DNA of 7,600 nucleotides, from the NCBI GenBank assembly GCA_023427355.1, contig JAEZBK010000061.1, positions 1 to 7,600 of the forward strand, in the 5' to 3' direction. The notes beneath the pieces were generated by a model. The model had not been told where the DNA came from. It saw only the letters and a list, made by a program, of their open reading frames with translations, and ran no database searches. The position numbers were made by a program, and so were the translations under genes. Positions 6,040 through 7,600 of the stretch are shown here, one piece after another. The stretch is from Pseudomonadota bacterium (GTDB lineage Bacteria; Pseudomonadota; Alphaproteobacteria; Micropepsales; Micropepsaceae). The stretch's first letter is position 1. Every line of letters starts with the position of its first letter.

Positions 6040-6804
6040 ATGCTTGAGATCAGGAACCTGCACGTCAGCGTCGGCGACAAGCCCATCCTCAAGGGCCTGA
6101 CGCTGGCGCTCCAGCCCGGCCAGGTGCATGCCATCATGGGCCCCAATGGGTCCGGCAAGTCCACGCTTTCCTATGTGCTGGCGGGCCGCAGCGGCTATGA
6201 CATCACCGAAGGCTCGATCCTCTATAACGGCGAAGACCTTGCCGCGATGGCTCCGGAAGAGCGTGCCGCAAAGGGCGTGTTCCTCGCCATGCAGTATCCG
6301 GTGGAAATTCCCGGCGTCACCACCATGACCTTCCTCAAGACCGCGCTGAACGCCCAGCGCCGCACCCGCGGCGAACCTGATCTCGACGCCATCGGCGTCC
6401 TCAAGCTGGTGCGCGCCAAGGCCAAGGATCTCAACGTCTCCGAGGAAATGCTCAAGCGAGCCCTCAATGTCGGCTTCTCCGGCGGCGAGAAGAAGCGCCT
6501 CGAAATCCTCCAGATGTCGCTGTTCGAGCCCAAGCTGGCGATCCTCGACGAAACCGATTCCGGCCTCGACATCGATGCGCTGAAGCTGGTGGCCGAAGGC
6601 GTCAACACGCTGCGTTCGCCCGCCCGTGCCATGCTGGTCATCACGCATTACCAGCGCCTGCTGGATTACATCTTGCCCGACCGCATTCATGTGCTGGCGC
6701 ATGGCCGCATCGTCGCCGAAGGCGGCAAGGAACTGGCGCTCGAACTCGAAGCCAGGGGCTACGAGCATATTGTCGGCCAGGATAACGTGAAGAAGTCGGC
6801 ATGA
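6040..6804 (+). CDS. sufC: Fe-S cluster assembly ATPase SufC
   Basis: ABC-type soluble ATPase that binds SufB and SufD and drives the conformational change needed for cluster assembly; there is no membrane domain. The 254-residue protein has Walker A GPNGSGKST at 34-42 (Lys40), Q-loop Gln85 in AMQYP, the SufC-style signature FSGGEKKR at 146-153, Walker B LAILDETDSGLD at 166-177 with catalytic Glu171, and H-loop His203 in ITHYQR. The variant signature with Glu and Lys after SGG and the DETDSGLD motif are characteristic of SufC among ABC ATPases. The start chosen is the ATG two nt after the sufB stop; the frame stays open far upstream inside sufB, but that stretch is not SufC-like. The stop overlaps the sufD start as ATGA. 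Confidence 0.98.
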   Translation: MLEIRNLHVSVGDKPILKGLTLALQPGQVHAIMGPNGSGKSTLSYVLAGRSGYDITEGSILYNGEDLAAMAPEERAAKGVFLAMQYPVEIPGVTTMTFLKTALNAQRRTRGEPDLDAIGVLKLVRAKAKDLNVSEEMLKRALNVGFSGGEKKRLEILQMSLFEPKLAILDETDSGLDIDALKLVAEGVNTLRSPARAMLVITHYQRLLDYILPDRIHVLAHGRIVAEGGKELALELEARGYEHIVGQDNVKKSA

Positions 6805-7600
6805 GTACCGCGCTCGCCAAACGCCGCGAGGAAGCCCGCACCCTCTTCGAGGGGCGCGGCATTCCCACGCGCCGGGTCGAGGAATGGAAATATTCCGACC
6901 TGAAGTCTGCCTTGGGCGAAGCCGGGCTGGGCACCGATGCCGCGGCCACCCGCATCATGGGCCTGCCGCCGGGGATGGAAATTTCCGATCTCGCCCATCC
7001 CAATCCGCCCGCCTGGCTTGCCACCCATGCCGGCACCCTGGCGCGCAATGCGGTCAGCGAGGCTTCGCTGGCCTTTGCCGAAGGCGGCATCGCCCTGCGC
7101 GTGCCGGAAGGCCGCGCCATCACCACGCCGCTGGCGCTGGAATTGACTGGCAAGGGCCATGTGCGCCTCTTGATCGTGCTGGAGGCCGGATCGTCGCTTT
7201 CCATCTTTGAATCGGGCGATGACGCCACGCCCCGCAATGCGGGCATTGAGATCGTGCTGGGCGAGGGCGCCATGCTGGATCATGTCCGCATGGCGCGCGC
7301 CGTGCCGGGCGTGCAGGTGGAGGAGATTGCGCTCTCCCTGGCCGCCAATGCCCGCTACAACGCCCATTTCGCCAATTTCGGCGGCAAGCTGTCGCGCACC
7401 GAACTGACCATTTCGCTGGAAGGCGAGGGCGCGCAGGCAAATCTCTCCGGTGTTTCGGTGCTGGATGGCGATGCCCATGCCGACATCACCACCCATGTCA
7501 TTCACCGCAAGGGCAACACCAGCAGCACGCAATTGTTCAAGAAGGTGGCAGGCGGCAAGGCGCGCGCGATCCACCAGGGCAAGGTCACGGTGGCCAAGGG
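6801..7600 (+). CDS. sufD: Fe-S cluster assembly protein SufD, cut by the right edge
   Basis: SufB paralogue that completes the SufBC2D scaffold and is linked to iron supply. 266 complete codons are present and the frame is open at the window end. The N-terminus has RRVEEWKYSDLK at 24-35, the usual SufD opening. The middle is the less conserved beta-helix region, with family residues such as FESG at 136-139 and LGEGAMLDHVR at 153-163. The conserved ADITTHVIHRKGNTSSTQLF (227-246) and QGKVTVAKG close the visible part; this region includes the conserved His of the SufB-SufD interface (E. coli His360), probably His232 or His235 here. The ATG overlaps the sufC stop by 4 nt, so translation is likely coupled. 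The segment holding the SufC-contact helices and the stop codon lies beyond 7600, as would any sufS, sufT or sufA genes. Confidence 0.95.
   Translation, partial: MSTALAKRREEARTLFEGRGIPTRRVEEWKYSDLKSALGEAGLGTDAAATRIMGLPPGMEISDLAHPNPPAWLATHAGTLARNAVSEASLAFAEGGIALRVPEGRAITTPLALELTGKGHVRLLIVLEAGSSLSIFESGDDATPRNAGIEIVLGEGAMLDHVRMARAVPGVQVEEIALSLAANARYNAHFANFGGKLSRTELTISLEGEGAQANLSGVSVLDGDAHADITTHVIHRKGNTSSTQLFKKVAGGKARAIHQGKVTVAK

Noticed and set aside
1..7600. CRISPR arrays, tRNA or rRNA genes, insertion sequences, attachment sites, or a novel multi-gene system
   Set aside because: I saw no spaced direct repeats, tRNA-like cloverleaf sequence, transposase or integrase motifs, or unexplained long non-coding stretch; the window is housekeeping genes plus a standard suf operon.

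Overview
The window is GC-rich, densely coding bacterial DNA. It looks like an alphaproteobacterial chromosome: the iron-sulfur assembly operon opens with an Rrf2/IscR-type regulator and a NifS/IscS-type cysteine desulfurase followed by sufB, sufC and sufD, a layout I know from Caulobacter-like and related genomes. No lineage below class can be fixed by eye. There are no RNA genes, mobile elements, CRISPR arrays or signs of transfer.

Left part (1-1801): the N-terminal 216 codons of tyrosyl-tRNA synthetase (tyrS) read leftward off the window edge. Only 40 bp separate its start from that of the divergent anmK, which encodes anhydro-N-acetylmuramic acid kinase, a peptidoglycan recycling enzyme. 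The gap holds a two-step inverted repeat that overlaps the presumed tyrS ribosome binding site and start codon.

Middle part (1798-2690, minus strand): a probable two-gene operon. An alpha/beta hydrolase with an intact Ser-Asp-His triad comes first. A 70-residue, probably exported, two-cysteine protein of unknown function follows, and its stop codon overlaps the anmK stop codon in convergent orientation.

Regulatory gap (2691-2928): 238 bp between the hydrolase and the suf operon. It carries a good sigma70-like promoter (TTGACC, 18 bp, TATACC) pointing into the suf operon. Two 25-bp sequences resembling the E. coli type 1 IscR site lie here 33 bp apart, and the better one covers the -35 box. 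This suggests autoregulation by the first gene's product.

Right part (2929 to beyond 7600, plus strand): iscR-like regulator, cysteine desulfurase, sufB, sufC and sufD (cut by the window end). They are packed with gaps of 8, -4, 2 and -4 nt, so they are almost certainly one translationally coupled operon. The desulfurase takes sulfur from cysteine, and the SufBCD scaffold/ATPase builds Fe-S clusters. The regulator has the three Cys and one His expected to bind a [2Fe-2S] cluster and so should sense cluster status.

I did not find a novel system. The points most worth a second look are the tandem IscR-like operators, the wider cysteine spacing in the regulator, an Ala in place of the usual PLP-contacting Gln in the desulfurase, the tyrS leader hairpin, and the small exported protein.
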